A stretch of DNA of 64,000 nucleotides from RUG100 sp050953425 (GTDB lineage Bacteria > Bacillota > Clostridia > Peptostreptococcales > Anaerovoracaceae): contig JBMNMQ010000001.1 of the NCBI GenBank assembly GCA_050953425.1, positions 1 through 64,000 on the forward strand, read 5' to 3'. Shown here one piece after another: positions 11,875-20,455 of this stretch (its first letter is position 1; each line of letters opens with the position of its first letter). Under the pieces are notes generated by a model, which was not told the origin of the DNA, searched no databases, and saw only the letters and a program-made list of their open reading frames with translations. Made by a program: the position numbers and the translations under genes.

Positions 11875-13410
11875 TCAGACCGGCTGCTGCGCCGGTTCCT
11901 CGATTTCGTCGGCCGCTGCGGCCGCCTCTTCGGTCGTTTCCGCGGCCGTTTCTACAACCGTCTCATCAGTCGTTTCCGCGGCCGTTTCTTCAACCGTCTC
12001 ATCAGCCGTTTCCGCGCCTGCGTCCGGAGCTGCGGTGTCCTCCCCGTCCGCGGCGGGGTCGGCTGCCGCCTCTTCTTCTGCGGCAGCACCGTCGTCATCT
12101 GCGGCGCCGGCGGTTTCGGCGACTGTCTCGGCAGCTGCTTCGGCCCCGGCATCCGCGGCCGCTTCACTGCCGTCCTCCATCGCTTCATCGCTCTCCGCGT
12201 CGAAGATTTCCTCGTCTCCGGCCGCGGCGCCGAACGCGCCGGCTTCTGCACCGGTCTCTTCCCCGGTCTCGTATTCGACAGTTTCTTCACCGGCTTCTCC
12301 GTCGGCGTAGTCCTCGTCGTAATATTCCTCGCCGTAGGATTCCTCGCCGGCCGCTGCTTCTTCATCCTCGCCGTAGTACTGCGAATGGCTCTTGATATCG
12401 ATCTTCCAGCCGCAGAGCTTGGCCGCCAGGCGGACGTTCTGCCCCGAGCGGCCGATCGCCAGCGAGAGCTGATAGTCCGGTACGATCACGGTGGCCATAC
12501 CCTCCTCTTCGTTGAGCATCACCTGCTCGACGCGGGCCGGCGAGAGGACGTTGCCGATCAGTTCCACCGGATCGTCGCTCCAGTTGATGATATCTATTTT
12601 TTCGTTGAAGAGCTCGTCAACGATGCTCTGCACGCGGCTGCCGCGGGTGCCGACGCAGGCGCCGACCGGATCGACGTTTTCGTCCTCGGTCGACACGGCA
12701 ATCTTGGTGCGCGAACCGGCCTCACGGGCGATGCTGCGGATTTCCACGATGCCGTCCTCGATCTCGGGCACTTCGAGTTCAAAGAGCCGCTTGACAAGGC
12801 CCGGATGGGAGCGCGAAAGAAAGATCTGCGGTCCCTTGGTCGTATGCTTGACGTCCATGACGTAGACTTTGATGCGGTCGTTGACCCGATAGTGCTCGGA
12901 ACGCACCTGTTCGCGGACGGAGAGAATGCCCTCGGCGGTGCCGAGATTGACAAAGATCGTCTCTCCGTTTTTGCGCTGCACGGTGCCGGTCAGCACGTCG
13001 CCGACGCGCTCGATGTAGTCATCGTAGATGATCCCGCGCTCGGCTTCGCGGATGCGCTGGACAATGACCTGCTTGGCCGTCTGCGCGGCAATGCGGCCGA
13101 AGTCGTCGGGCGTGACGCGAAAGACCACCTCGTCGCCGAGCTCATAGTCGGGATCGATCTCCTGGGCGTCCTCGAGAGTGATTTCCGTATCCTCGTTCTC
13201 GATCTCATCGGGATCGACGACGGTCAGCTTGGAGAGTACCTCGATGTCGCCGGTCGTCCGGTCGATGTTGACCTCGACGTTGCCCTCGGTGTTGTAGTTC
13301 TTCTTATACGCCGAGATCATCGCCGCTTCGATGGCTTCAAAAAGCAGTTCCTTGGAGATTCCCTTTGATTTTTCCAGCTCGTCAACAGCTTCGATAAAAT
13401 CCTTATTCAT
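11875..13410 (-). CDS. nusA: transcription termination/antitermination factor NusA with a long acidic tail
   Basis: RNA polymerase-associated factor controlling pausing, termination and antitermination. It has an N-terminal RNAP-binding domain (about 1-130), an S1 domain (about 135-200), and two KH domains (about 225-345, with GACVGTRGSRVQSIVDEL and LAIGRSGQNVRLAAKLCGW). Unusually, residues from about 347 to 511 form an Ala/Glu/Asp/Thr-rich acidic extension with 12-residue repeats; Bacillota NusA normally stops soon after KH2. The ATG at 13410 has AGGAG 10 bases upstream, better than the ATG three codons earlier. It is in the rimP-nusA-ylxR operon. Confidence 0.95.
   Translation of the reverse strand: MNKDFIEAVDELEKSKGISKELLFEAIEAAMISAYKKNYNTEGNVEVNIDRTTGDIEVLSKLTVVDPDEIENEDTEITLEDAQEIDPDYELGDEVVFRVTPDDFGRIAAQTAKQVIVQRIREAERGIIYDDYIERVGDVLTGTVQRKNGETIFVNLGTAEGILSVREQVRSEHYRVNDRIKVYVMDVKHTTKGPQIFLSRSHPGLVKRLFELEVPEIEDGIVEIRSIAREAGSRTKIAVSTEDENVDPVGACVGTRGSRVQSIVDELFNEKIDIINWSDDPVELIGNVLSPARVEQVMLNEEEGMATVIVPDYQLSLAIGRSGQNVRLAAKLCGWKIDIKSHSQYYGEDEEAAAGEESYGEEYYDEDYADGEAGEETVEYETGEETGAEAGAFGAAAGDEEIFDAESDEAMEDGSEAAADAGAEAAAETVAETAGAADDDGAAAEEEAAADPAADGEDTAAPDAGAETADETVEETAAETTDETVVETAAETTEEAAAAADEIEEPAQQPV
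11940..12011. repeat. 36-bp tandem repeat inside the nusA acidic tail
   Basis: Two near-identical 36-bp units start at 11940 and 11976 (both begin CCGCGGCCGTTTCT). Being 12 codons long, they preserve the frame and explain the repeated Glu-Thr-Ala-Ala pattern of the tail. Confidence 0.75.
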
Positions 13411-13425
13411 TTTCTGCATACTCCT

Positions 13426-13896
13426 TTATATGATCACTGCCAGGCGGATCTTGGCCACAAGGTCCCGCGGCAGTTCGACTGTCTTGCCGTCGTCGTCGCG
13501 CAGCACCAGAGCATCCTCGGTGCGGGCGACCAGCTGCGCCGTCCACTCCTTTTTCCCCTCTGCCGCGCGGTAGAGCCTGACCTCGACCATTTCTCCGGCA
13601 TAGCGGTCAAAATGCTCCTGGCGGATCAGCTCGCGATCCATGCCGGGAGAGGATACTTCGAGATAGTAGCTGCGGCGGATCAGTCCGGCCGCATCGAGGC
13701 GGTCGCTGAGATAGCGGCTGACCGTCTCGCAGTCGTCGGTGCCGACGCTGACGCCGTCGCTGCGGTCGATGTAGACGCGCAGGAACCAGTCGCTCGCTTC
13801 CTTGACGAATTCCACATGGTAGAGTTCGTATCCGTGCTCGGTGAGAAAGTCGTCCAGCAGACCGGCCACGGCCTCGCGAATGTTTTCTTTGGCCAT
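13426..13896 (-). CDS. rimP: ribosome maturation factor RimP
   Basis: 30S assembly factor. The sequence shows the YlxS/RimP two-domain fold: ELYHVEFVKEASDWFLRVYID, then DDCETVSRYLSDRLDA and YYLEVSSPGMDREL, ending with an SH3-like C-terminal domain. About 156 aa, typical length. AGGAG lies just upstream of the ATG at 13896. It is the first gene of the rimP-nusA transcription unit and has a strong promoter and a leader hairpin upstream. Confidence 0.95.
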   Translation of the reverse strand: MAKENIREAVAGLLDDFLTEHGYELYHVEFVKEASDWFLRVYIDRSDGVSVGTDDCETVSRYLSDRLDAAGLIRRSYYLEVSSPGMDRELIRQEHFDRYAGEMVEVRLYRAAEGKKEWTAQLVARTEDALVLRDDDGKTVELPRDLVAKIRLAVII

Positions 13897-13916
13897 TTGC
13901 TCCTCTTCAAAACAGA

Positions 13917-13938
13917 AGAGTGGACGGTGGTCCACTCT
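13917..13938 (-). promoter_or_regulatory. hairpin in the rimP leader
   Basis: A perfect 9-bp inverted repeat (13917-13925 with 13930-13938) separated by 4 bases lies between the predicted transcription start and rimP, followed on the minus strand by TTCTGTTTTG. It could be a weak attenuator or a protein target. Its role is inferred only. Confidence 0.5.
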
Positions 13939-13965
13939 CTGAAATAACTTCTTCAAGATGAGATG

Positions 13966-13994
13966 ATAATATCATACTTGTGCGGCGATTGCAA
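13966..13994 (-). promoter_or_regulatory. promoter for rimP-nusA-infB (-35 TTGCAA, -10 TATTAT)
   Basis: Minus strand TTGCAA (13989-13994) and TATTAT (13966-13971) are 17 bases apart, about 70 bp before rimP in the polC-rimP gap. Confidence 0.75.
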
Positions 13995-14113
13995 GCCCCG
14001 CGCGCGTTTTTTTGCCGTCGGCGCGGCCGCGTTTTCGGCCCGGTCCGCCGCCGCGGTTTCGGCTTCGCTTTCGCCGGCGGCCTGCGCACGGGAACGCCGC
14101 CGCCCGGCGGCAG

Positions 14114-17100
14114 TTAGAAAAAGCTGAATTGATCCGATTCGGGCATGCCGTCAAGCGCGCCGGCATCGCGCAGGGCCTGGATCGCGGTCTTGTTGGCCTT
14201 GCTGCGCAGCTGCAGGTCCTCGACGGTCTCAAAGGGCCGTTCGGCAGCCGCTTCCGTGATCGCCCGGCCGACCTGCTCGCCGACGCCGGCGAGGGCGCAC
14301 AGCGGCACCACCACACGGCCGTCGCGCACCTCAAAGCGCAGCGCCGGGGAGTGCGCCAGCGACGGCGGCTCGAACGAACAGCCGCGGGCGTACATCTCGT
14401 AGCAGACCTCGAGCACCGTGATCTCATTCTTCTCCTTGGCGCTCAGGTCGCTGCGCGCCTGCAGCGCATCGATGCGCGCCAGACAGGCCGCGCCGCCCTC
14501 GCGGATCACCTCCCAGTTGAAGTCGGTGATCTTGGTGGTCAGATAAGCGGCGTAGAACTCCGCCGGGTAATACACCTTGTAATAGGCGATGCGGAAGCTC
14601 ATCATCACATAGGCCACCGCATGGGCGCGCGGGAACATGTACTGGATGCGGCGGCAGGATTCGATGTACCACTCGGGCACGCCGTGCTCCTGCATCAGCG
14701 CCGCGCGCTCGTCGGTCAGTCCCTTTCCCTTGCGCACCTTCTCCATGATCTGGAAGGCCTCGCCCTTGGGCACGCCCTTTAAGATCAGGTAGTTCATGAT
14801 GTCGTCGCGGGTGGAGATCGCCTCCTTCATCGTCGCCTGGCCGCTGCGGATGAACTCCTGCGCGTTGTTGACCCAGACGTCGGTGCCGTGCGAAAAGCCG
14901 GAAATGCGCACCAGGTCGGCGAACTTGTCCGGCTTGGTGTCATCGAGCATCTGCCGCGTAAACGGCGTGCCGAACTCGGGAATGCCGTAGGTGCCGTGGC
15001 GGAAGCGATAGTCCGGATCCTTGATCTCGAGGCTCTCGATGCCGGTGAAGAGGCTCATCGTGCGCGCGTCGTTGAGCGGCACGGTCAGCGGGTCGACGCC
15101 GGTCATGTCCTGCAGGTGGCGGATGATCGACGGCACATCGTGGCCGAGAATATCGAGCTTGAGCAGGTTCTTGTCGATCGAGTGATAGTCGAAATGGGTG
15201 GTGACGATGTCCGTCGTCATGTCGTTGGCCGGATGCTGCACCGGGCAGAACTCGGTGATGTCGTGCCCGCGCGGCACGATAATGATGCCGCCCGGATGCT
15301 GCCCGGTCGTGCGCCGCACGCCGGTGCATTTCTGCGTCAGCCGGTCGGCCTCGTAGCGGTTGACCGCCCGGCCCTTCTCTTCGTAATACTTCATGACAAA
15401 GCCGTAGGCGGTCTTGGCCGCGATCGTGCCGATCGTGCCCGCCTTGTAGACGTTCTCGCTGCCGAAGATCTCGTCGACGTAGCGATGCGCCCGGCTCTGA
15501 TACTCGCCGGCAAAGTTGAGATCGATGTCGGGTTCCTTGTCGCCGTGGAAGCCGAGGAAGGTCTCGAACGGGATCATATAGCCGTCCTGCTCCATCTGCG
15601 CGCCGCACTCGGGGCAGGCCTTCGGCGGCATGTCGACGCCGCAGTCGTACTCATTCTCGTCGCCCCACTCCAGGTGCCGGCACTGCGGGCAGATGTAGTG
15701 CGGCGGCAGCGGGTTGACCTCGGTGATGCCGGCCATCGTCGCCGCGAACGACGAGCCGACCGACCCCCGCGAACCGACCAGATAGCCGTCGGACATCGAC
15801 TTGTCGACGAGCATCTTGGCGGCCACGTACATCACCGCGTAGCCGTTGCCGATGATCGAATCGAGCTCCTTGTCGAGGCGCTCCCGGATCGGCGCCGGCA
15901 GCGGCGAACCGTAGCGGGCGGCGGCGTTTTTCTCGCAGGTGTCGCGGAGAATTTCCTCGGCGTTCTCGATCTTGGGCGGGAACTTTCCCTTCGGCACCGG
16001 CTCGATGTGCTCGCAGAGGGCAGCGAGGCGGCGCGGCGTCTCGACAACGATTTCGCGGGCCTTTTCCTCGCCGAGATACGCAAATTCCGCCAGCATCTCC
16101 TCGGTGGTGCGCAGATAGAGCCCCTGTCCGCCCTCGTCGTCAAAGCCCTGTCCGGCCATGAGAATATTGCGGTAGATCGCGTCCTCCGGCTCCCCGTAGT
16201 GGGCGTCGGTGGTCGCCGCCACCGGCTTGCCGAGGCGTTCGCCGAGGGCGACGACGCGGCGGTTGAAGTCGCGCAGCGTCTCCTCCGAGGGCACGCCCTC
16301 GCGGCCGATCATGAAAGAGTTGTTGACCAGCGGCTGCACCTCGAGGTAATCATAGAACGAAGCGATCTCCGCCAGTTCCTCCTCCGAGGCGCCGCCGGTG
16401 ATGGCGCGGAAGACCTCGCCGGCTTCACAGGCGGCCCCGATCAGCAGTCCCTCGCGGTGCGCGGCGATGACCGATTTGGGCAGCCGCGGCCGACGGTAAA
16501 AGTACTGCAGATGCGAGATCGACACCAGGCGGTAGAGGTTCTGCAGCCCGGTCTTATTGCGTGCAATAAGGATGATGTGATGGGTGTTTTTCTTCTTGTA
16601 GTCGATGCTGCCGTCGGCGCGGCGGCAGTCGCGGTCGTCAAAGACGTAGCCCTCCATGCCGTAGAGGATCTGAATCTCCTGTCCCTTTTCCGCCAGCGCC
16701 GCGGCCGTGTCGGCCGCCGGGGCAAAACTCTGGACGACGCCGTGGTCGGTGATCGCCACCGCCGGCTGTCCCCAGGCCGCGGCCGTGCGCACCAGATCCT
16801 CGACTTCGTTGAGGCCGTCCATGGCGCTCATCTTGGTGTGGGCGTGCAGCTCGACGCGCTTGACCGGCGCGTTGTCCTCGCGAACTCTGCGGTTCACGCG
16901 GCGGATATCGGAAGCCATCAGTACGTCGCTGCGGGCATAGCTGTCGAACTCCATCTTCCCCCGCACACGCACCGAAAGGCCGGGTTTGAGCACCGGCTCC
17001 AGCGCTTCCCACTGGGCGCTGCCGAGAAAGCATTTGGCGCACATCGAAGTCGTACGATCGGAAAAGAGAAACGAGACGAGGACGCGCTTTTTCTTGATCT

Positions 17101-17782
17101 CGCGGCTTTCGACGCGGAAGATCTCGCCCTCGACGACGACGTGTTCGTCTTCGGGAGCGATCGTGTTCATCGGCACCGGCTCCTCGCGCAGTTCCCGGCC
17201 CAGCAGGCGGTCGCCGGTCAGGGTCTTCTTCTTTTTCGCACCGGCCCTGCTGGCTTCGGCGGCCCGCTGCGGAGCCTGCCGCAGTTCCGCCTCGACGTCG
17301 CTGCGGGTCTGCGCCAGCGTCTCCTCATCGTTTTCAAAGATCACCTCGCGCTCGATGCCGAAGGCGCTGCGCAGCCGGCCGGCATAGGCGTCGGCAGCTT
17401 TCTCGTTCAGCGCCGTGCAGGCCCTGCTGCCGAGCACCGGCACGATCAGCCGGTTCTCCTCCATGCGCGCGGTCCCGCCCTCGATGGCTTTGGCGAGGGC
17501 GCTGCTGCGCCGCTCGGTCTGGCCGATCAGGTAGTCGAGGTAGCTGTGCACGATCTCCTCTTCGGACATCGCCATATCGTGGTAGTGAAAGCGCAGCTCC
17601 ACTTCCGGGGTTTCCGGCACCAGTTCGCGCACCCGCGCCCGGGCATCCGCCAGACCGTCGTAGGGGACGACAAAATTGAGGCTGACATCGAGCCGCAGCG
17701 CGCCTGTTGTGCGCGCCACCGCCGCGTGCGTCACCCGGTAGCGGTACCCCTCCCGCAAAAATGAATCGAATATATGCTGCAT
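14114..17782 (-). CDS. polC: DNA polymerase III alpha subunit, PolC type, lacking the exonuclease domain
   Basis: Gram-positive replicative polymerase. N-terminal domain (about 1-200), OB domain (about 215-300), PHP domain starting at RVELHAHTKMSAMDG (about 307), then polymerase palm with the zinc finger CPQC...CPEC (about 697-726), catalytic aspartates in PDIDLNF (about 750) and LLKLDILGHD (about 872), and C-terminal fingers. At 1222 aa it is about 215 shorter than Bacillus PolC. The loss maps to one place: after ILYGMEGYVFDD (about 378) the chain goes through a 15-residue linker directly to THHIILIARNKTGLQNLY, skipping the entire DEDD exonuclease normally inserted there. The reading frame is intact. 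The start overlaps the upstream thioesterase stop as TAATG. Confidence 0.96.
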   Translation of the reverse strand: MQHIFDSFLREGYRYRVTHAAVARTTGALRLDVSLNFVVPYDGLADARARVRELVPETPEVELRFHYHDMAMSEEEIVHSYLDYLIGQTERRSSALAKAIEGGTARMEENRLIVPVLGSRACTALNEKAADAYAGRLRSAFGIEREVIFENDEETLAQTRSDVEAELRQAPQRAAEASRAGAKKKKTLTGDRLLGRELREEPVPMNTIAPEDEHVVVEGEIFRVESREIKKKRVLVSFLFSDRTTSMCAKCFLGSAQWEALEPVLKPGLSVRVRGKMEFDSYARSDVLMASDIRRVNRRVREDNAPVKRVELHAHTKMSAMDGLNEVEDLVRTAAAWGQPAVAITDHGVVQSFAPAADTAAALAEKGQEIQILYGMEGYVFDDRDCRRADGSIDYKKKNTHHIILIARNKTGLQNLYRLVSISHLQYFYRRPRLPKSVIAAHREGLLIGAACEAGEVFRAITGGASEEELAEIASFYDYLEVQPLVNNSFMIGREGVPSEETLRDFNRRVVALGERLGKPVAATTDAHYGEPEDAIYRNILMAGQGFDDEGGQGLYLRTTEEMLAEFAYLGEEKAREIVVETPRRLAALCEHIEPVPKGKFPPKIENAEEILRDTCEKNAAARYGSPLPAPIRERLDKELDSIIGNGYAVMYVAAKMLVDKSMSDGYLVGSRGSVGSSFAATMAGITEVNPLPPHYICPQCRHLEWGDENEYDCGVDMPPKACPECGAQMEQDGYMIPFETFLGFHGDKEPDIDLNFAGEYQSRAHRYVDEIFGSENVYKAGTIGTIAAKTAYGFVMKYYEEKGRAVNRYEADRLTQKCTGVRRTTGQHPGGIIIVPRGHDITEFCPVQHPANDMTTDIVTTHFDYHSIDKNLLKLDILGHDVPSIIRHLQDMTGVDPLTVPLNDARTMSLFTGIESLEIKDPDYRFRHGTYGIPEFGTPFTRQMLDDTKPDKFADLVRISGFSHGTDVWVNNAQEFIRSGQATMKEAISTRDDIMNYLILKGVPKGEAFQIMEKVRKGKGLTDERAALMQEHGVPEWYIESCRRIQYMFPRAHAVAYVMMSFRIAYYKVYYPAEFYAAYLTTKITDFNWEVIREGGAACLARIDALQARSDLSAKEKNEITVLEVCYEMYARGCSFEPPSLAHSPALRFEVRDGRVVVPLCALAGVGEQVGRAITEAAAERPFETVEDLQLRSKANKTAIQALRDAGALDGMPESDQFSFF

Positions 17783-18207
17783 TACCTGAAAAACTCCTCT
17801 GCTTCCCGCCGCCAGCGGCGTTCCTCGTCATCGGCCGCCGGATCGAGCGCCAGGCCGTGCGCCACCGGCCGCCGGTCGCGGGGATCGACGGTGACAAAGG
17901 TGGTGTAGCCCTCGGCCCGCATGTCGCCGCTGGCCTCGTCGTAGAGACCGATGTGCATCGTCAGGCTGGTGCGTCCGACGCGGACCACGGTGCTGACGTA
18001 GGTGACGATGTCGCCGGGCAGGATCGACTTCTTAAAATCAAACTGGTGGGTATTCTTGTACAGCAGCCCCTCGCCGTTGCCGTAGATCAGACCGGCGGCG
18101 ATAAAGCTGGACTCCATCATCCATTCGATGGCGCGGCCGGCGTAGAGATTGCCGTGGTGGTTGAGATCCTCGCTGCGGATCATGTGACTCGATCGATACT
18201 GTTTCAT
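17782..18207 (-). CDS. acyl-CoA thioesterase, hotdog family
   Basis: About 141-aa hotdog protein resembling the YciA/acyl-CoA hydrolase group: SEDLNHHGNLYAGRAIEWMM carries the N-x2-G-x-[LY]-G-type signature in which the Asp/Asn and the following helix form the CoA ester site, and the C-terminal strand AEGYTTFVTVDPRDR is typical. The ATG at 18207 is preceded by AGAAGG. It sits between ispG and polC, and its stop overlaps the polC ATG as TAATG, so the two are probably translationally coupled. Substrate unknown. Confidence 0.82.
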   Translation of the reverse strand: MKQYRSSHMIRSEDLNHHGNLYAGRAIEWMMESSFIAAGLIYGNGEGLLYKNTHQFDFKKSILPGDIVTYVSTVVRVGRTSLTMHIGLYDEASGDMRAEGYTTFVTVDPRDRRPVAHGLALDPAADDEERRWRREAEEFFR

Positions 18208-18277
18208 CTGTAACCTTCTTTCTCTTCGCTGTTTCTTGCTGTTTCGCCGTCCCTTTTCTGCCGCCTCCGTGCGGCGG

Positions 18278-19327
18278 CTATTCCCGCCACTCCCGCACCA
18301 TCTGCACCAGCGCCGGGGCGATCTCCTCCTCCGGCACCGTGTGCAGCGGCTCGCCGCGCCGCAGCAGCAGGCCGCGGCCGGGGCCGCAGGCGACGCCGAG
18401 ATCGGCGGCCGCCGCTTCACCGGGACCGTTGACCTCGCAGCCCATGACCGCCAGACGCAGGTGCCGGGGCGGATGAACGCCGGCCAGCGCCCGCTCGACC
18501 TCATCGAGGATGCGCAGCAGGTCGACGCGGGTGCGGCCGCAGGTGGGACAGGAAATGATTTCGATCTCCTCCCGCCGCCGTCCGGCAGCGGCAAGGATCC
18601 TGCGCGCCGTCAGCACCTCCTCGAGCGGGTCGCCGGTCAGCGATACGCGCATCGTATCGCCGATTCCCTCCAGCAGCAGCGTGCCGAGCCCGACCGCCGA
18701 CTTGATCATGCCGCTGCCCGGCGTGCCCGCCTCGGTGACGCCGATGTGCAGAGGATATTCGGTCCGCGCCGCGATCAGCCGGTACGCTTCCGTGTTGAGG
18801 ACGACGTCCGATGATTTCAGCGAGATGACGATGTCCGCAAAGTCGAGTTCTTCGAGCAGCCGCACCTGCCGCAGCGCACTTTCGACCAGACCGGCCGCGG
18901 TGACGCCGCCCTCGCGCTCACGGATGTCGGCTTCCAGCGAGCCGCCGTTGACACCGACCCGAATCGGGATGTGCCGCTCTTTGGCGGCCCGCACCACGGC
19001 TGCCACGCGCTCGCGGCTGCCGATGTTGCCGGGGTTGATGCGCACCTTGTCGACGCCGGCCTCGATGGCGGCCAGCGCCAGACGGTAGTCAAAGTGGATG
19101 TCCGCGACCAGCGGGATGTGAATCGCCCGGCGGATCTGCGGCAGTGCCGCCGCCGCTTCCCGGTCGGGCACGGCAACGCGGATGATCTCGCAGCCCGCTT
19201 CCTCGAGACGCCGGATCTGCGCGATCGTTGCCGCCGCGTCGCGGGTATCGGTGTTGGTCATCGACTGGATCGTGCAGGGCGCCCCGCCGCCGATCGGCAC
19301 CGTCCCGCAGTATACTTGTCTGGTCAT
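18278..19327 (-). CDS. ispG: 4-hydroxy-3-methylbut-2-en-1-yl diphosphate synthase (flavodoxin)
   Basis: Penultimate MEP-pathway enzyme, converting MEcPP to HMBPP with a [4Fe-4S] cluster. TIM-barrel N-terminal part with SMTNTDTRDAAAT, VADIHFDYRLAL and VRINPGNIGS; C-terminal cluster domain with the cysteine motifs ISCPTCGRT and VMGCEVNGPGE. AGGAGG stands 8 bases before the ATG at 19327, so the in-frame ATG 42 bp upstream is rejected; the product is 349 aa, the usual length. It lies in the conserved uppS-cdsA-dxr-rseP-ispG run, together with dxr of the same pathway. Confidence 0.96.
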   Translation of the reverse strand: MTRQVYCGTVPIGGGAPCTIQSMTNTDTRDAAATIAQIRRLEEAGCEIIRVAVPDREAAAALPQIRRAIHIPLVADIHFDYRLALAAIEAGVDKVRINPGNIGSRERVAAVVRAAKERHIPIRVGVNGGSLEADIREREGGVTAAGLVESALRQVRLLEELDFADIVISLKSSDVVLNTEAYRLIAARTEYPLHIGVTEAGTPGSGMIKSAVGLGTLLLEGIGDTMRVSLTGDPLEEVLTARRILAAAGRRREEIEIISCPTCGRTRVDLLRILDEVERALAGVHPPRHLRLAVMGCEVNGPGEAAAADLGVACGPGRGLLLRRGEPLHTVPEEEIAPALVQMVREWRE

Positions 19328-19444
19328 TGCCGGCACCTCCTTTATTCGTACCGCCTTCCGCCGCCGCAAACGGGTTTCGGTCCTCTGCCGGCCGCCGCTG
19401 TACCTCGCCCGCCCGGCACAGCGGAGCCGCCGCGGCCGCCGCGT

Positions 19445-20455
19445 CTACTGCAGATGCGGCATGATAAAGCGCGCAATATCGTTCCAGGTCACATAGATCA
19501 TCAGGCCGAACAGCAGCAGCAGTCCGGCGTAGTTGATCCTGGCCTCGATCTCATCGGTGATCACCTTGCCGGTCAGACGGCGGATGATGATAAAGACGAG
19601 CCGGCCGCCGTCGAGCGCCGGAAACGGCAGCATGTTGAAGACACCGAGGTTGAGACTGATCAGCGCCGTCAGATAGAGCAGATAGATAAAGCCGCTTTTC
19701 GCCGACCTGCCGACGAGTACGACAATGCCGACCGGTCCCGACAGTTCCTTCGTCGAGACCTGTCCGGTGAACATCTGCTTGAGAATCCGGTACATATCCC
19801 CGGTCAGCCCCATCGTGGAAACAAAGCCGTTTTTGATGGAACCGAAGAAATCCTTTTCCATCTTCGGTCTGATGCCGATCAGCACGCGGCCGTCCGTCTC
19901 CATCAGCTTTGTATGCACGGTTCTGGTTGTGCCGCCGCGCTGTACGGTCACGGCCGCCCGGTCGCCCTTTTTGTATCCTTCGAGGGCGCCGCTGACGTCT
20001 GTCCACTTGTCGATCGGCCGGCTGCCGATGCGGACGATCCTGTCGCCCTTCTGCAGTCCCGCCTGCTGCGCCGGCGAGCCCTTGACGAAGGAGCCGATGC
20101 AGGTTGTCGCCACGCCGACCGCGTAGGAGATGATGCACATCAAAACGATCGCCAGCAGCACGTTCATGGCGGCGCCGGCGCAGACGATGATCGCCTTCTG
20201 CCAGGCCTTCTTTTTATTGAAAGCGCGGGGATTGTCGGAATCCCCGTCTTCTCCCTCCATCGCGCAGTAGCCGCCGATCGGCAGCGCCCGCAGCGCGTAG
20301 AGGGTTTCGCCCTTCTGCTTTTTAAACAGCGCCGGTCCCATGCCGAGAGAAAACTCGTTGACCTGCACGCCGCAGCGCTTGGCGGCGATAAAATGCCCCA
20401 GTTCATGAATAAAAATCAGGGCGCAGAACATCAGGATCGCGTAGAGGATGGTCAT
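19445..20455 (-). CDS. rseP: membrane zinc metalloprotease, RseP/site-2 protease family
   Basis: Intramembrane protease of the M50 family, 336 aa. The zinc site HELGHF lies in the first membrane segment (near residue 18), the third ligand is in NMLPFPALDGG near the C-terminus, and a PDZ domain (about 115-190, with GSPAQQAGLQKGDRI) sits between membrane segments. In Bacillota this gene processes anti-sigma factors or signal peptides; its target here is not known. The ATG overlaps the dxr stop as ATGA. Confidence 0.93.
   Translation of the reverse strand: MTILYAILMFCALIFIHELGHFIAAKRCGVQVNEFSLGMGPALFKKQKGETLYALRALPIGGYCAMEGEDGDSDNPRAFNKKKAWQKAIIVCAGAAMNVLLAIVLMCIISYAVGVATTCIGSFVKGSPAQQAGLQKGDRIVRIGSRPIDKWTDVSGALEGYKKGDRAAVTVQRGGTTRTVHTKLMETDGRVLIGIRPKMEKDFFGSIKNGFVSTMGLTGDMYRILKQMFTGQVSTKELSGPVGIVVLVGRSAKSGFIYLLYLTALISLNLGVFNMLPFPALDGGRLVFIIIRRLTGKVITDEIEARINYAGLLLLFGLMIYVTWNDIARFIMPHLQ

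Noticed and set aside
14888..17764. 958-codon open frame on the plus strand opposite polC
   Set aside because: It is the antisense shadow of polC; its translation is Arg/Asp/Ala-rich with no recognisable motif.
14114..17782. Short PolC as a frameshifted pseudogene
   Set aside because: The reading frame is continuous and all polymerase and PHP motifs are intact. The missing part coincides with a complete domain, so it is a domain loss.
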